A stretch of DNA of 64,000 nt from Symsagittifera roscoffensis (lineage: Eukaryota > Xenacoelomorpha > Acoela > Convolutidae). The translations under genes were made by a program, and so were the position numbers. Below, one piece after another: positions 1 to 12,600 of the stretch. Position 1 is the first letter of the stretch; the number at the start of each line of letters is the position of its first letter. The DNA lies in assembly GCF_963678635.1 (NCBI RefSeq), contig NC_087064.1, forward strand, positions 10,269,671 through 10,333,670. The letters run 5' to 3'. The notes under the pieces are model-generated. The model searched no databases, was not told the DNA's origin, and saw only the letters and a list, made by a program, of their open reading frames with translations.

Positions 1-1305
1 ATAGAAACCGATCTTATGAAACGAGACAAACCAGTATTAATAGCGCCAACAGAAGTTTGGACAACAAAAAAGGCTTTTTTAGAAAATTTTGTTATGGTAA
101 ATAGTTCAATAAAAGGCGTTGATATAGGTATTTGTATATCAAAAAATTTCCTTCAAATAGCTGAATTCACTAAAACTCTAATAAAAATTTGACGGCTTCT
201 ACCAAATTCAAAAAAAAATCGATTAAATTGTACAATTAAATAGGTATCACCGCAAACAGATTCCAAGAGTTTTTTTGAAAATAACCGGGGTTACTTAACT
301 AATCTAAAAATATATAATAGACACAATCACAATGCACGAGGTGGTCTTATTGTGGATTTAGAAAAAAGCAGTTGAAAAAAAATCGAATTATCTCAAATGT
401 TTTTGAGTTTTGGCTGAAAATCAATTAGTCAAGAAGCATGAAGCATCTACTGAGTAAAACAACTACAGGATTAGATAAAACGAATGAAACATCTTTTCTT
501 GCTTGCTTTTGCAACTAAATGCCCCATATGAAAATTGAGACTAATAACATATCAGATCATGAAAACCAAAAAAAATACATGAAACAACCATAAACCAAAA
601 CTCAAAACATAGACAATTTTAGAAAAAGAAAAGAAACTTCCTTAATTCATCTTTCTTGGAACGAAATACAAAAGTAGTTTGTTGTGTAATAACAAAAGTG
701 AAAGCGAGATATAACTTTCGATTGAAATGCGCTACTGAACATCTAATTTTTCTATCACATCGAAAATATACAAATTTTTCTCGCAATTGAATAAACACTA
801 AGGTGGAAAATGCATCTTCAAAAAACAACAACAAGTGCTCATTTGTTAAACTACTGACCAGTTAGAAGCAAGCAAAAATAAAAATCAAGGTTGAAGAAAA
901 AAAACTTGAAAAACTTTGAAGGGAGGACAAATAAAATGTAAACTTACGTCAACTTATGACAAACAACAAACAAAGGGCATAAAAACTTAACAAATTCACT
1001 GGTAGAAACAAAACAAAATCAAAAATTGAGCCTGGTTTACAAACAAATGAATTGAACATTTTTTTTGTATCAGTACGGCCAAACATGAGCTAAAAAATTA
1101 AAAGCAACTCCAAATCGGCTTTAAAAATCAAATCAGGATCATTCATTGTCATTTTCACTACTGAAAAAGAAGCGTTCAGCATACTGAATAAAACAAATGA
1201 TAATTTGCCCAAAGATGATTTTGGTCAATGCAATTATCTACAAAAACAAATATAAACAGTTCTCAATCCCGTGCCGATCACAAATATCAACAGCTGTAGA
1301 GATCA
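1..1305. other. AT-rich stretch without a recognisable gene
   Basis: Only short chance reading frames occur and none has a recognisable motif. The last 200 bases may hold a further-decayed upstream part of the RT relic that starts near 1,306, but I cannot follow it reliably. Confidence 0.5.
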
Positions 1306-1990
1306 GAACTGATTTCCAGCGTCCTTGAAACTAGTGAAAATAATTTTTTTCTCAAGTCTGGTGCTCGTGAAGATTCCTCAAATTATTGATCAATTTCAAA
1401 GTTGTCAGTCAGAAAACAAATTATGAAAGGATTTTGCAAAAATATATTCTGGCTACGTGATCTGCATATATGTAATCTCGCACAAGCATGCATATGTTGC
1501 ATAAAGGTATTCTACCTATTTTCAAACTTTAAAATACTGAATCAGTTTCAGTTTGATTTTAGAAGTAAACGCAGCACTGTAGATGTCATACTTGAATTGA
1601 CCAAATTGGTCAGAAAAAAGTCAAACTGCAAACAAAAATTCGACTGCGCATTATTTGATCTTATACAAATATTCGACATCGTTAATGCTGAAATTTTTTT
1701 CTACAAATTGCATCTTTATGAAATTTTGAAATTGATGATTGAAGTAATACAATGAGAAAACTTATCTGAGAAAAAAAAATTAGTTAAATAAAGGAAGTAG
1801 AGTTGAATGAAACGTTTTTGATTTGAAAACAAAGAAAAGACTAAGACTGAAGTCGGCATATAAAAACCATCATGTAGAAATACTTTTTGATGATGCATGA
1901 TATCGTTTTGAACAATTTTCTTGAAAATGAAGAGTCTGAAATTGATAATTACATACGTAGATTATGATACTTGCTTATTTGCGATAATGA
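1306..1990 (+). pseudogene. Relic of a non-LTR (LINE) reverse transcriptase
   Basis: Conceptual translation, allowing for stops and shifts, follows the usual order of a LINE RT domain. Near 1,310-1,400 there is FPASLKLVKII, followed by EDSSNY-stop-SIS, which resembles the common (F)P..WK...I and EDPSNYRPIS blocks. From about 1,540 comes LNQFQFDFRSKRSTVDVILEL, resembling the Q-F-G-F-R...S-T block. Then FDCALFDLIQIFDIVNAEI resembles motif A (FxDLxKAFDTVxH), with the second residue group changed. At 1,954-1,983 YVDYDTCLFA resembles motif C (Y-x-D-D-T) with an extra Tyr codon. Stops at 1,387 and after 1,754 and a shift between the blocks show it is dead. The family looks like the jockey/I group and is different from the CR1-like LINE at 27.7-31.1 kb. 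I saw no endonuclease or ORF1. Confidence 0.6.
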
Positions 1991-2068
1991 AAAACTACTG
2001 AGTTATTATTGGTGTTTTTAAAAATGGCTGGTGTTTTGGTGTTTTTCTGTGACAAGTAATGTTTTTAA

Positions 2069-2254
2069 AAACTAAAAAAAATCATACTAATTTTCATATT
2101 TCCTGTAGATAAAATTGCTTGCTCATAAAGTTCTTCTCGACAAGCAAACCTAAAAAAATCTAAAATGCAAAACTAAAAAAAAATCATACTAATTTTCATA
2201 TTTCCTATAGATAAAATTGCTTGCTCATAAAAGTTCTTCTCGACAAGCAAACCT
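2069..2254. repeat. Two-copy direct tandem repeat, about 100-bp period
   Basis: The segment 2,069-2,151 is repeated at 2,168-2,254 with very few changes. Both copies contain ATCATACTAATTTTCATATT and CTTCTCGACAAGCAAACCT. They are separated by a 16-base joint. Confidence 0.85.
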
Positions 2255-3433
2255 GCACCCTTGGACTCCTCTCAAAGACCCTTTCAAACCTTTTTTTCTG
2301 TCTAAAAAGTGGTCTTTAAAAATTCAACTACTTATCATAATTCTGCTAGCTGCAGTAACCGTACTCTGAGAAATTTATTAGAATTTTTCTGACAGTTTGT
2401 GGATTTTTGCATTAACTTCAATCTACTTACTTTGAACCAGTTTTTTGATACTTTTTTCTTCAGTTTCTTCAAGGCCAGAAAAAAACACAATAAGCGAAAC
2501 CTTTTTTCTTTAATTTACCATGAACTACTGCCCCTTTTTTGATTTTTCTACAGCCAATTTTGATAACCTCAAGAAAATTTTGTGTGGCTTCAAAATTTCT
2601 ATTATAATGGAATTATCTTTGGCGTTATTCGGATGCTAAAAACTTTTCAAGAAAAATTGTCCGAAACATATTTGCAAATGCAGAGCTAGAAAACAGTTCG
2701 TTCTTTTTTGACCGCCTTATTTCGCTGTCAAAATTAAATCCGGCGCGTTTCAAAAAGATCATTGAAATTGAAATTTACATAAGATAGACGGCCTTGGCTC
2801 GGAGGCTGACCTCGCAAATTTTTATTTGATTGAAATTTTAACGTTTTATTTTAAAAATTTTTGCAAGGATAGTAATTGCTTTTTCTTGCTCTGTTTGCCT
2901 CATGCCGTAGTTTTTTTCAGAGTAAAATAACAGGAACGAATAGAGCAAAAAAAATTTCAATTTTGTTTTCTATTTAGTTGAAACGTTGTTTTACTTGCAC
3001 AAAAAATAGTCATCTGAAAGTCCGGGACGCAAATGTATGTTGCCATTTTTCTTTTAAAGCAAAAAATGACTGTATCAGTCCCTGTTTTTGCAATTAGCAG
3101 ATAAGAACTTGTTTTTTTGACGACATAGTTTATTCCGCGTGAAAACTATTTTTTCATGATCTTGAGTCTTGAAAAAATATCAGATTTTCGTTTCTTCTCG
3201 GAGGGTGGGCAACATTTTCCAGCCCAAACGAAAACCCCAAAAAGTTGCATGTTGGTATGAATCAGGGAGCAAATTAGCGGTTTGGTTTTCGTTTCCCGTG
3301 AGAGCTGAATTACAAGTTGTTCAGCGCTTTACGAAAAAACCGTTGTTGTGAATTCTGATACAAATCAACAGGGTGTTTGTTGGAGTTTTTGTTGTATTTT
3401 GATCCTTTTCTCTGGTCCCAATTTCATGATCTT
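2255..3433. other. AT-rich stretch, nothing recognised
   Basis: No coding signal or clear repeat was seen. A 60-codon frame at 3,169-3,351 has no recognisable content. Confidence 0.45.
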
Positions 3434-3980
3434 TTTGTTCCGACTTTCGATACGAAAGTAACGGAATATTTGTGCTCGGGGTGGGTTTTTTTTTTCTTCA
3501 GACAAATTTCGACTTTTTAACTAGCCGTTTTTGTCTCAATTTTTTAATATCATTCGAAAGCTATTGTTGTCCTGAGCTTGAATTTGAAACAATATTTCAC
3601 CTGTGATCATTTTTCGTAAAGTTGTGAAGGTTTAAAGATTGCCATTTTGGCCAATTTGGGACAATTAACGCGCGATAAATTTCGCGCTATTAACGCGTAA
3701 GCGAGATTTAATCCGTCTTAGAAATCGTTCCAAATTGGTTGAAAGAAGCTTATTTGCCATAATTGATTTGTTACAAGGAGCGAAATCTATTGTTTTGTAC
3801 ATTATATGGCGTGTGGTGGGATGTTTTTACAAAAAATCTCAAATTTTTTCAAAAAAAATTTTTAAATTTTTTTTATTACTTTGAAATTTTTCATCTTATT
3901 AATGCTCCATAGACCTTAAAAGGCAGTCGGAACTTTCAGGGCTTCGCCCTGATACGAGCAGTCTTGTTGTAATTGTTTTC
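3434..3980 (+). repeat. Dispersed repeat family R1, copy a
   Basis: This copy runs from TTTTGTTCCGACTTTCGATA at the left to CCCTGATACGAGCAGTCTTG at the right. In between lie a palindromic CG-rich patch (GCGCGATAAATTTCGCGC near 3,670) and the core CGTTCCAAATTGGTTGAA. The same blocks occur in the same order, but in reverse orientation, at 5,743-6,235. That shared order supports a mobile or formerly mobile repeat of about 0.5 kb. It has no coding capacity and could be a MITE or a solo-LTR-like remnant; I did not find clean termini. Confidence 0.55.
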
Positions 3981-4139
3981 GTTTATTGAACGAACGACTA
4001 ATTAATGAAAAATCAAATACTAAAAAATGTTTGAAGCTGCCACTATATAAAAATTAGGAGAAGGGACCGCACGCAAAAACAACAAATTTTGATTAAAAAG
4101 TGGCAACTGTCGGTAGTTTTAGCCCAACTTCTCACAAAT

Positions 4140-4250
4140 TGACTGTGGTTTGAAAAACTTTCAGCTAAAATTGTTTTTTTTTTTGGTTTTTCGAGAGCTC
4201 GGAAAATCACATTTGTAGTCCTTAATGTCAAAATTATAGATCCGCCCTGG
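4140..4250 (-). repeat. Dispersed repeat family R2, copy a
   Basis: Read on the minus strand, the blocks GGGCGGATCTA, GACATTAA and GATTTTCCGAGCTCTC occur in the same order and at similar spacing at 9,050-9,165 on the plus strand. Confidence 0.5.
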
Positions 4251-5742
4251 ATACTATGCGGGATGCTGATGCATCAACGATGATCTTTCCTGTTTTAAGA
4301 AATATAGTCAGCATGGGTGGTCTCAAGAGTTGAATTCCCCCTGAAAGTTTCATCTTCATCCGGCGGTGTTGAGCATTATAGGTAAAAAATCATCTTACTT
4401 ACCCAGTTTTTTTCCTCTTCCAAAGACCAAACTGAACAGCAAAATCAGATTTGAAAATGAGATAGCTAGCATGAAATATAAGGCTATGTGCTGTATCCAC
4501 TTAAAAGATTTATTGAGAGCGGGATAGCTTTTAGGAGCAAGTTAAGAGGATATTTCGGGGGCAGCAATTGCAGAACGGGGTCTACATGGTCTACAGAAAA
4601 ACAGAATCAGAATAGAAATCAGATACGCTCTTGGTAACTTTAGTGCGCTCTCTTTTCACGCGTTTGTGAATACATTATTAGATACAGCAGGAATACAGGA
4701 TAGACCTAATATGTATTTTTTTCTCCCGACTTTGGTTGAAAGTCAAGTCAGCAAGAGCGATTTTGTATATATAAGTTTATATTGAAAAGATATATAGAAA
4801 GCGGTGAGAGTGAAATAAATGAAAGTATGATAAGGATTTTCTTTTCTGGCTATGTATGCAGTTATTGATAGCTAGGATTGCGGATTAGAGACTAGAAAAC
4901 TGAGGGGGGGGGGTGAGATTTTTAGGAGATGTGTTGCTTGCATTTCCCTATTTATTTTCTTATTTTCTCCGCTGTCTTCGCTTTTATATCAGATATTGAG
5001 CCGATCTAGTTCAGTGAAGTTCTGAAAATAGGGAGAGCGAAAATTGAGCGAAGAGAGAAATATCGCTAGTGTTACACTTTGCGCACTTGCTGTATCCTTA
5101 GTATCATGGAGCAAAAGGCGATTCAGCAAAGAGACTTCACAAGACATTAAGAGAGTTACTTTAGCCACCGCCTCAGCGACCACTAATTTCACAACTTATA
5201 CTGTTTCATGGTCTTCATCCATTATATGATACGATACTGCTCGCAGTACAGACACAGAACAGTTGCAAGGAGCTATTTGTATCCCTATTTTTAAGGAACG
5301 CTTACAAATCGTGCTCCCGTTGAATAATAACACCGATGTTTATACCATGAAAATCTCTTTCTGCAATGTATATTGGGAGCACAGGAGTACTTTTTAATGT
5401 ATATTAGGCACAAAATAAACCTGACCACTGAAAGATTAACCAATCTCTCTCTTGTGTTCATTGCATGGGCAAGCTTGAGACTTATAACTAAGCGTTATGA
5501 GGAGCACTAACTTGGTTTACTAAAAACAGCACTTCATGGCAACTAAAAGTAGAGCTATATATTGAGAAACTCGCCCGGGAAAAATATAACTAAAAATGGA
5601 AGATCATCTTATAGTAGTAAAGTCACCTTTTGTTCTGTTATTCCAAAAAACAGCGCCCAAAAAAGTTCACTGCTTGATAACGACTGGTTTATTAGTATTC
5701 AGTCAACACAGTCACAAAGTAAATATCAACGAATGGTAATAA
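4251..5742. other. Intergenic stretch with a poly-G run
   Basis: There is no gene I can support. A run of G at about 4,903-4,912 lies in a purine-rich patch. Several short frames around 5.0-5.2 kb and 5.56-5.83 kb lack motifs, and the last overlaps R1 copy b. Confidence 0.45.
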
Positions 5743-6235
5743 AAAGACTGCTCGTATATCAGGACGAAGCCCTGAATGTTCCGACTCTGTCCCTTAATTC
5801 ATATCGAATAGTTTTTGGGAAAAGAAAATATTGAAAACTTATAGATTCAAAGTGTGAAATTTTGAGTTGTATGAAATTAATACGACCGATTAGCTAGCCT
5901 CAACTCAATTTGGAACGATTTTGTTGAGCGGGATAATTCGCCACGCATAAATAATTCTCGCTACGCTCTCAGCATTATGAATAATCTCTTCAAAGCGCGC
6001 ATAATTTAGTCCAGAGCATGGCCAATTTGGCAATTTTCAAACCTCCAGATTTTTACAAAAAAATAATTGAAATTGAAATTTCTTTTTACATTTGAACTCA
6101 AGAAGTCAATATCTTCTAAGGGGAATAAGAAATTTTTGTTAAAAATTATTTCGACCGGTGAAAATTGACTGAATAAAAAAAACCCACACCGAGCATAAAT
6201 ATTCCGTTTTCTTCGAAAGTCGGAACAAAAATATA
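5743..6235 (-). repeat. Dispersed repeat family R1, copy b
   Basis: This is the reverse-orientation counterpart of copy a. It begins with ACTGCTCGTATATCAGGACG, continues through AATTTGGAACGATTTTGTTG and the CG-rich GCGCGCATAATTTAG patch, and ends with TCTTCGAAAGTCGGAACAAA. The block order mirrors copy a. Confidence 0.55.
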
Positions 6236-6299
6236 AAGCTCGCATCAGGGCAAGATTCTGAGTTTTCCGATTCCCCTTCAGCATGTTCAAGTTTTTTTA

Positions 6300-7800
6300 C
6301 AATTTGTCTAATAAACTCAAAAATTCGGAACTTTTTTTTTGGAAGACTTCGAATAAGCCGGCAAGTGATTTGGTTTCCGTCTAGCAGAATGGATCCAACT
6401 TATTGTCAGTTCACTAATTGACTAATTATTCACCTACCCATCAACAACTAAAAAGGATAACCGGTTGCTGTGCATGTAGCACATAATGTTAATTCCCCAC
6501 AGATTCAAGAAATTAAATTCAAAATAAAGGAAAAATTTGAGAGAATATATATAATTTTTCAGTTGATTTTTCTTGTAGAGGGCGACTGAACTCAATGGAA
6601 GATGATGGTAAGGTTATGAATTAACTTGGCTAAAATGGCGTTAAACTTTTATCCTTAAAACTAAAGTAAAATTGTAAAGGTAGGTAAGTTCTCATCATTT
6701 TAATTCTAATTTTAGTCCAAAACCCCAAAAAATTTAAACCAGCTGCTCTAGACACTAAGAGAATGTTCATAAATTTCCTCTTTAGAATCCAAATCTGAAT
6801 CTCACAACCAAAAGTGCTTTAATTTGATACCGCATTTGACTTTCACGAGTTTTGTTTGATGCAGACAAATTTCGCTGGAAAATAACCGACCCAAATCTAA
6901 AGTTCTTTCTCGCTCTTCGAGAGTGGTCGGAACAAAAGCGACAAAAAAGTGCAAATTTGTTTGAATATCAATCTATGAACAATTTTTCATTTTTTATTTT
7001 TTACCAAAAAATGATCACCGGTTAAACTGTAGTAGAAGTCCATCAGAAAAGTTGAGAATTATTTTCTGTCCAAAAGGAAAGTCGCGAAAAAACCCTGAGT
7101 AGTCCGAATGTCAGATAAAACGTGTGGCATCAAACTCAGTTGAAAAATTTTCCAAACTACATCTTATTTAATTTACACAGTGTTAAGCTTGCGTCCATTA
7201 ACTGATTAGTTGGTTCAATTAGCGCGCCTCAATAGAATTTGGAGTTTTTTAAGAGCTGGTTCTAATTGTGGCTGAGGCGTTATGAAAATGTATAAATCGC
7301 CGCATTGATTAACTATCCCACTTTGGTTAGATTAGCAGATTTTCAAATACCTATGTATATTTTAAATAATCACACGTGAAGTATCTTTTTGATTTTCAGC
7401 CAATAACTTTGTTTTTCAGGCCGTATAAAAGTCCGCTAAATGTTGCTAGTTTCAAATAATTTAGCTGCTAGCCGTTCTATTGTTCCGTTGACTTCATACA
7501 AAGCAAAACGTTTTTAGACTCAATTTTTTTTCTTTCAAGATCCCTTTCCTAGTCGAGTACGGTATCATCGACAAACTTGAAATCTTATTTTCCAGTTTTC
7601 CGAATACAATTTTGAGCACCTCTGAGCAATAGTTAAGAGTCAGACTCAGTTTTGAGGCAATTAATTGGGTTAAATTACAGCCTTAAGCAGTGTCACGTCT
7701 ACTCACCAGCAAAAAAAGAATGTTATTGAAAGATATCGGCAAAAAAAATCATTTTCTTAAATCATTTTGTATTATTTATACAGCAAATTGATATAATCTT
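6300..7800. other. AT-rich stretch, nothing definite
   Basis: A weak R1-like patch is visible around 6,860-6,960 (CAGACAAATTTCG and GTCGGAACAAAAG), but it is too diverged to delimit. No gene was seen. Confidence 0.4.
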
Positions 7801-7812
7801 CTGCAATATTTT

Positions 7813-7975
7813 TTATTCGGACCCACAGAAGGAGAAATATTTGAAAGATTAGATGAACCAGAGAAGAATTTTTTTATTCTGAACCATTTTTATTCTGAAC
7901 CATAGAAGAAGAAATATTTCAAAGATTGGTTTTTATTCTGAACCACAGAAGAAATGTTTCAAAGATTAGATGCAA
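7813..7975. repeat. Imperfect tandem repeat, about 45-50 bp unit, three copies
   Basis: The unit contains TTTTATTCTGAACCA, CAGAAGAAGAAATATTT and CAAAGATTAGATG. Three imperfect copies follow one another, the middle one shortened. Confidence 0.7.
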
Positions 7976-8229
7976 AACTCTAAATAGTTTTGACTGCTAG
8001 TGAAAATCAAAATTAAACAATTGGTACTTATTTCAACCGGGCTGGTTGTATGAGTGCGACAAACAGAATTATAGGCCCTTTAATATTTATAGAGAAGTAT
8101 TTTGAAAAAACAAGTGACAAATGACGAAACTTCCAAGAAAACTTAACAAAATAATTTTAAAAAAGTGAATATCGTACCACACACGCTATTCAAAGTAGAA
8201 AAAAAATACATTTTTTATATACTAATATA

Positions 8230-8610
8230 GTAAGCAGAATAACTAGCAAGCATGAATTCAAGATGGAACGATTACTGAGCCGGATCAAATCGCAGCTTCC
8301 GCATTAAGAGCACAAAGTATATCGCGCATTAACTATTCCAAAAACCAGAATCGTTTTTTTTAAACCCTCTTAACTGGGACAAAAATTACCACAATGATAA
8401 ACGATTTTCAATGTTCGAGCTTTGGACACAAAATTTTTCAGATGGAAAAAAATCCCACCAAAAAAAAGATGATTTTTCAAAAAAGTCGAAAATTACCTGC
8501 AAATTGAAAACTACGCGAACACAAATGTTTCTTTACTTTCTTCAAAGTCAGAACAAAAGAACTGCTGGTATATGTATTTTGCCCTGAATGTTTATGGTGT
8601 ATTGTTTGAT
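8230..8610 (-). repeat. Diverged R1-like repeat, copy c
   Basis: The right end, TTTCTTCAAAGTCAGAACAA, and the CG-rich patch near 8,325 (ATCGCGCATTAACTATTCC) resemble copy b in order and orientation. The rest is too diverged for firm limits. Confidence 0.35.
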
Positions 8611-9049
8611 TTGAAAAATTTGGCGAACTTTTCAATAAAAGTTGAAACAATTCACAAAAAAGCTTGAATTTTCTTGAAAAGGATCCACCACACTCTATTT
8701 TAAGCACAAAATGATATATTTAGCTTATAGTTCTGTTTTAGCTAGACTAAATAACATCCAGTTCAATTCAATTTGGAACAATTTCTGCGCCAGATTGAAT
8801 TGCTGCTTACACGTGTATAACACGAAGTTATCCCAAATAGCCACGTTGACTATGTTCAAACCTTCATAAATATGCAAAAAAAAACTACTCGTATCAGAGC
8901 TAAATTTGAATATTTTGCCTGCTTTTCAATTGATCTTGGATATTTTTGGTAAATGAATAATAGGCAAAGCTACAAATTTTAGATTGATAGCATCCAAATT
9001 AAAGAGTTAAAATTTGGAATAATTTAGATCAATTAGCTTGCCTCAATTC

Positions 9050-9165
9050 AAGGGCGGATCTAGGACATTAACGAGCGAGGGGGGGCGAAATTTTCAAAAA
9101 GTTTGTCAATTTTATTTAGGTTGACAAAAATGATTTTCCGAGCTCTCCTATAGAACTAAAAAAAT
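9050..9165 (+). repeat. Dispersed repeat family R2, copy b
   Basis: The blocks GGGCGGATCTAGGACATTAA and GATTTTCCGAGCTCTC match R2 copy a in order. A G-rich run near 9,080 is specific to this copy. Confidence 0.5.
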
Positions 9166-9369
9166 GACCTTAGGCAAAAAATTTCTTAGGCCCTTTTGGT
9201 AATTGTTGATCAAGAAGTTGCATGTTTCAGACGCGCGCTTTCCCTCAAATTTAGTAAATATTGGCACCGAAGACTCCTTTAGAACAAATTTAAGGTTTCT
9301 CAGCCAAAAATGGATATCTCAAATTAGTACAAAGGAGGGACCCTTTGGGTCAGCAGGGGGTCGAAACAC

Positions 9370-9640
9370 TGAGGGGGGCTCAATTCGCTGTTGGTTCAAT
9401 TCGATTTGGAACAATTTTCTGGTGTGGGATATTTCACCACGTGTAAAATATAAGCGACCAGTTAAGACAGCATCGGGGCATGCTACTATAGTGGTGTGCA
9501 CATCCGGCCGGGCCCATGTAGATCAAGGGAAGATCCCCATTGGGGAAAAAAGTTTTGTGAAAATGGTCTGAATAAAAAAACACTATGATCATATATATAT
9601 TCTTCACTTTCTTCAAAAGCCGGAAGAAAAAGAAATAACT
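9370..9640 (-). repeat. R1-like repeat, copy d, with a GC-rich middle
   Basis: The left block, AATTCGATTTGGAACAATTT, and the right block, TCTTCAAAAGCCGGAAG preceded by CTGAATAAAAAAAC, match R1 copy b. The middle (about 9,455-9,545) is unusually GC-rich and absent from the other copies, so it may be a small insertion. Confidence 0.45.
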
Positions 9641-9660
9641 TTTTAAATTTGAGCTCAAGA

Positions 9661-12600
9661 TCGATTTTTTTCAGATAGTTTTTAAAAATATTGTAAAAAA
9701 GACTAGCTGTTAGATAAGGATCTAATTAATCCATAATTACGACAAACGTAGCTTTACAATCACCAAAGCAGATTTACTCGTCTCAGAATTTCATGTTTTC
9801 GAGATGATTTTTGTAAATTTTGCTTTTGGAATTTGTAATAGTAGGCTTTCAATTAGACGGGGAACTAAAAAATTTGATTTGCTTCTGCACGGTGGCTGAT
9901 CACACTTACTTTTTTTTAACTTGCCATTTACTCCGGCTCAGAAATCATTCCAAATTGAATTGAACTTGTTTTTGGATCTCAGTCTTTGGAAAAAGCAGAT
10001 TATACGACAGGATATTATAGAAGTCATTTAAAACCTAAGATCTCAGCAAAAGTATTGTTTTCTCAGACAAAACTATGTCAATGGCAATTAGTTTTTAAAA
10101 TCAACTGAGCAAAAATGTACGCCAATTTTTAATCATATAGCAATGATTTTTTATCTTTTTTGGAAAACACTATTAAATTGAAACAATGTACAATCAAAGC
10201 AAAATATATGGAAAAGTTTAAACAAATTAGCCTCCTTAGAAATTAATGATTCTTGTCCAAAATAGGTTTTCATTGCTATTTGTGACGACAAATACTTTTA
10301 CAAATGAGGTTAAAATAATAATTTACAGTTGAGCAAAAGAATTTTGATTTTAATCAAACTATTATGGTCCTATTAAACAGGAAAGAACTTACCGTGACGA
10401 TTTCTCTTTTTCCTAGCAGTTGATCGCAAAGATCTCAAATATACCAGTAAACAGTCTAGCTGGCTCAACTTACCAGTTGCTTCTGCCAAAAACAGGAACA
10501 GAAAAGAAGAATTCGGATATTGGTCGGCTGCACCAACTCTGGAATGATTTTGGTAATATTTTTGTTTTGCACACTCGGTCTTATTCTGTAGGTTGTCAGA
10601 CTGTGTAGCTCCGATACCACTCTAAATTCTGGCTGTAAATGATAATCACCATTCACCAATGTGTTCACGTATAGAACAGAAGAACTGGGAATAATCAGCT
10701 AGCTGGGAAAAGCGGCTGAGGAGAAGAGAGCTTGGTGATTAAGACTTATATTCCGTAACTATATGTGGTCCGCGGCGGACAGTAGAGAGCTCTTTTTGGA
10801 TAGATATCCTTTGCTTCTGCTGCATTAACTATATAAGCAGCAAAGAGCAGATATTTGGACTACTGCTTGTTACAGCAAAAGAGACCAACTCTCAACATAC
10901 ACAGGACACAGAGATAGATACACACAAATGTCAAAGACACGAGGAAGGGAACACGGGTTGAGGTAGGATAGGGGATAGGGGATAGAGGATAGGATATAGG
11001 AAGGGGGATAGTTAGTTAGCTATCCGGCAGGGAGCAGAGACGGGGAAAAGAAAGAACGAAAGATATACGAGACAAGAGTAGAATGGGATAATGGAACAGT
11101 GATTTTAAATATCCTTGCTTAATATCCTCATATGTGCTCCTAGGAGCAACAGTGCAAGACGCAGAATGATCAATGCGCCGAGCTGAGATCTTTTACACCT
11201 CTTTGTTAAAGAAGAAAAATAAAACAAACACGGGACTCAAATAGTTTGTAAACAAATTTTTTTGATAATTTCGAAGACTTTTAGCCAGATCTTTATAGTT
11301 TCCAAGGCACTTCGAACCGTAAACTTTGAGTGCAATGCTGCTTTGATTCACTTCAGCGAAAACTTTGCAGCATAGATTTTTATGTCTTAAGCCGAAAAAA
11401 TTCGATTTAGTAGTACGGCTGCTTTTCGTACGGATCTCGGACTCTAATACGTACGTTTGATGGACCGTTCAATATCGTTATGCTCTGCTATGGCCAATTG
11501 GCTCAAAAAAAGAATATGGAATCAGTATTTATGCTTAAAATGCAGTTTCAATTTGCATATTTGAGCATATGGAGTTATGAATACATGAATAAGCTTCTTA
11601 TGCTCTGCATGAATAAAATATCTTAATACTACTTCTGCGATTTTCCTGCTGCCGCCGAGTCGTCTGTGCTATGATTGATTATACTTCTCTTTCGTTTCTA
11701 CCTCCAGTATTATTTCACCGCTCTAATCTTGGCCCGGCCGGCGGAATCACGCTGTAGCTTGGATAGCTCTATGGGATATTAGATTCATTTTGGGAATGCG
11801 CAGGAAAGGGAAAGGAAATAAGGGAGGATTGATTGTTGTGATAGGCGGCGATAATTGAGACTTAATCTGACAAGTCCTTCGCTTCTAGCTCTCTTTGCGC
11901 TCTGCTGCCTGCATTACATGTTATTGTGGTACAAAGATTTTCCGGATCCCAATGATTCATTTCCTGAATTTGTTATGTAAAGAATTTTGCCTTGCTATGA
12001 GTGTACATTGTACCTTAATTTGGAAAAGGAACACGTTTTAGTTCAATGTTTTTCTCTGTAAGATTGTGGATTTACTCCCGAAATTAAACCTGACTTTTAT
12101 GACGTAATGAGACATTCTGGATAATTTATTCACCCGGGTTGACACAAAACTTGCTCTTCTACAACTTTTTTTAAAGAATAAAACAAAATTAAGCTTTATG
12201 AATGTTAAAAAAATCCTATGAAAAAACCTGTTAGATAGAAGTTTTTCCTCTAGTTTTCTCAATCGTTTTCTCATTAAATTGCATTTTCATTTTTTCTGTT
12301 CGACAGATGCAAAGTGGACCGCTGAGTACAGCAGGGAGCCACAACGGACAAACTTCAATCGTGCGCCTCAGTAATTGACCAAATCGAGCACTTCCAGCGC
12401 AATAAAAAATTTTCTATCACTTATATGTGAAATCGATATGCCACGCATCTCAAGCTAATTTTAGTTGACCCAAAATTGTTCACAAAGTTAACACCTATTA
12501 CTAGATGAATAGGCAAAAAAAATCTGTTTTTGTTATCGAAGTTCCTAAAAACTGAAAATTTTTCAGGACGAATCAAAAAGTTTTCACGGGAAAAAGAAAT

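Noticed and set aside
10700-11950. Possible host gene or promoter in the GC-richer patches
   Set aside because: No open frame, splice pattern or RNA-gene motif could be supported.
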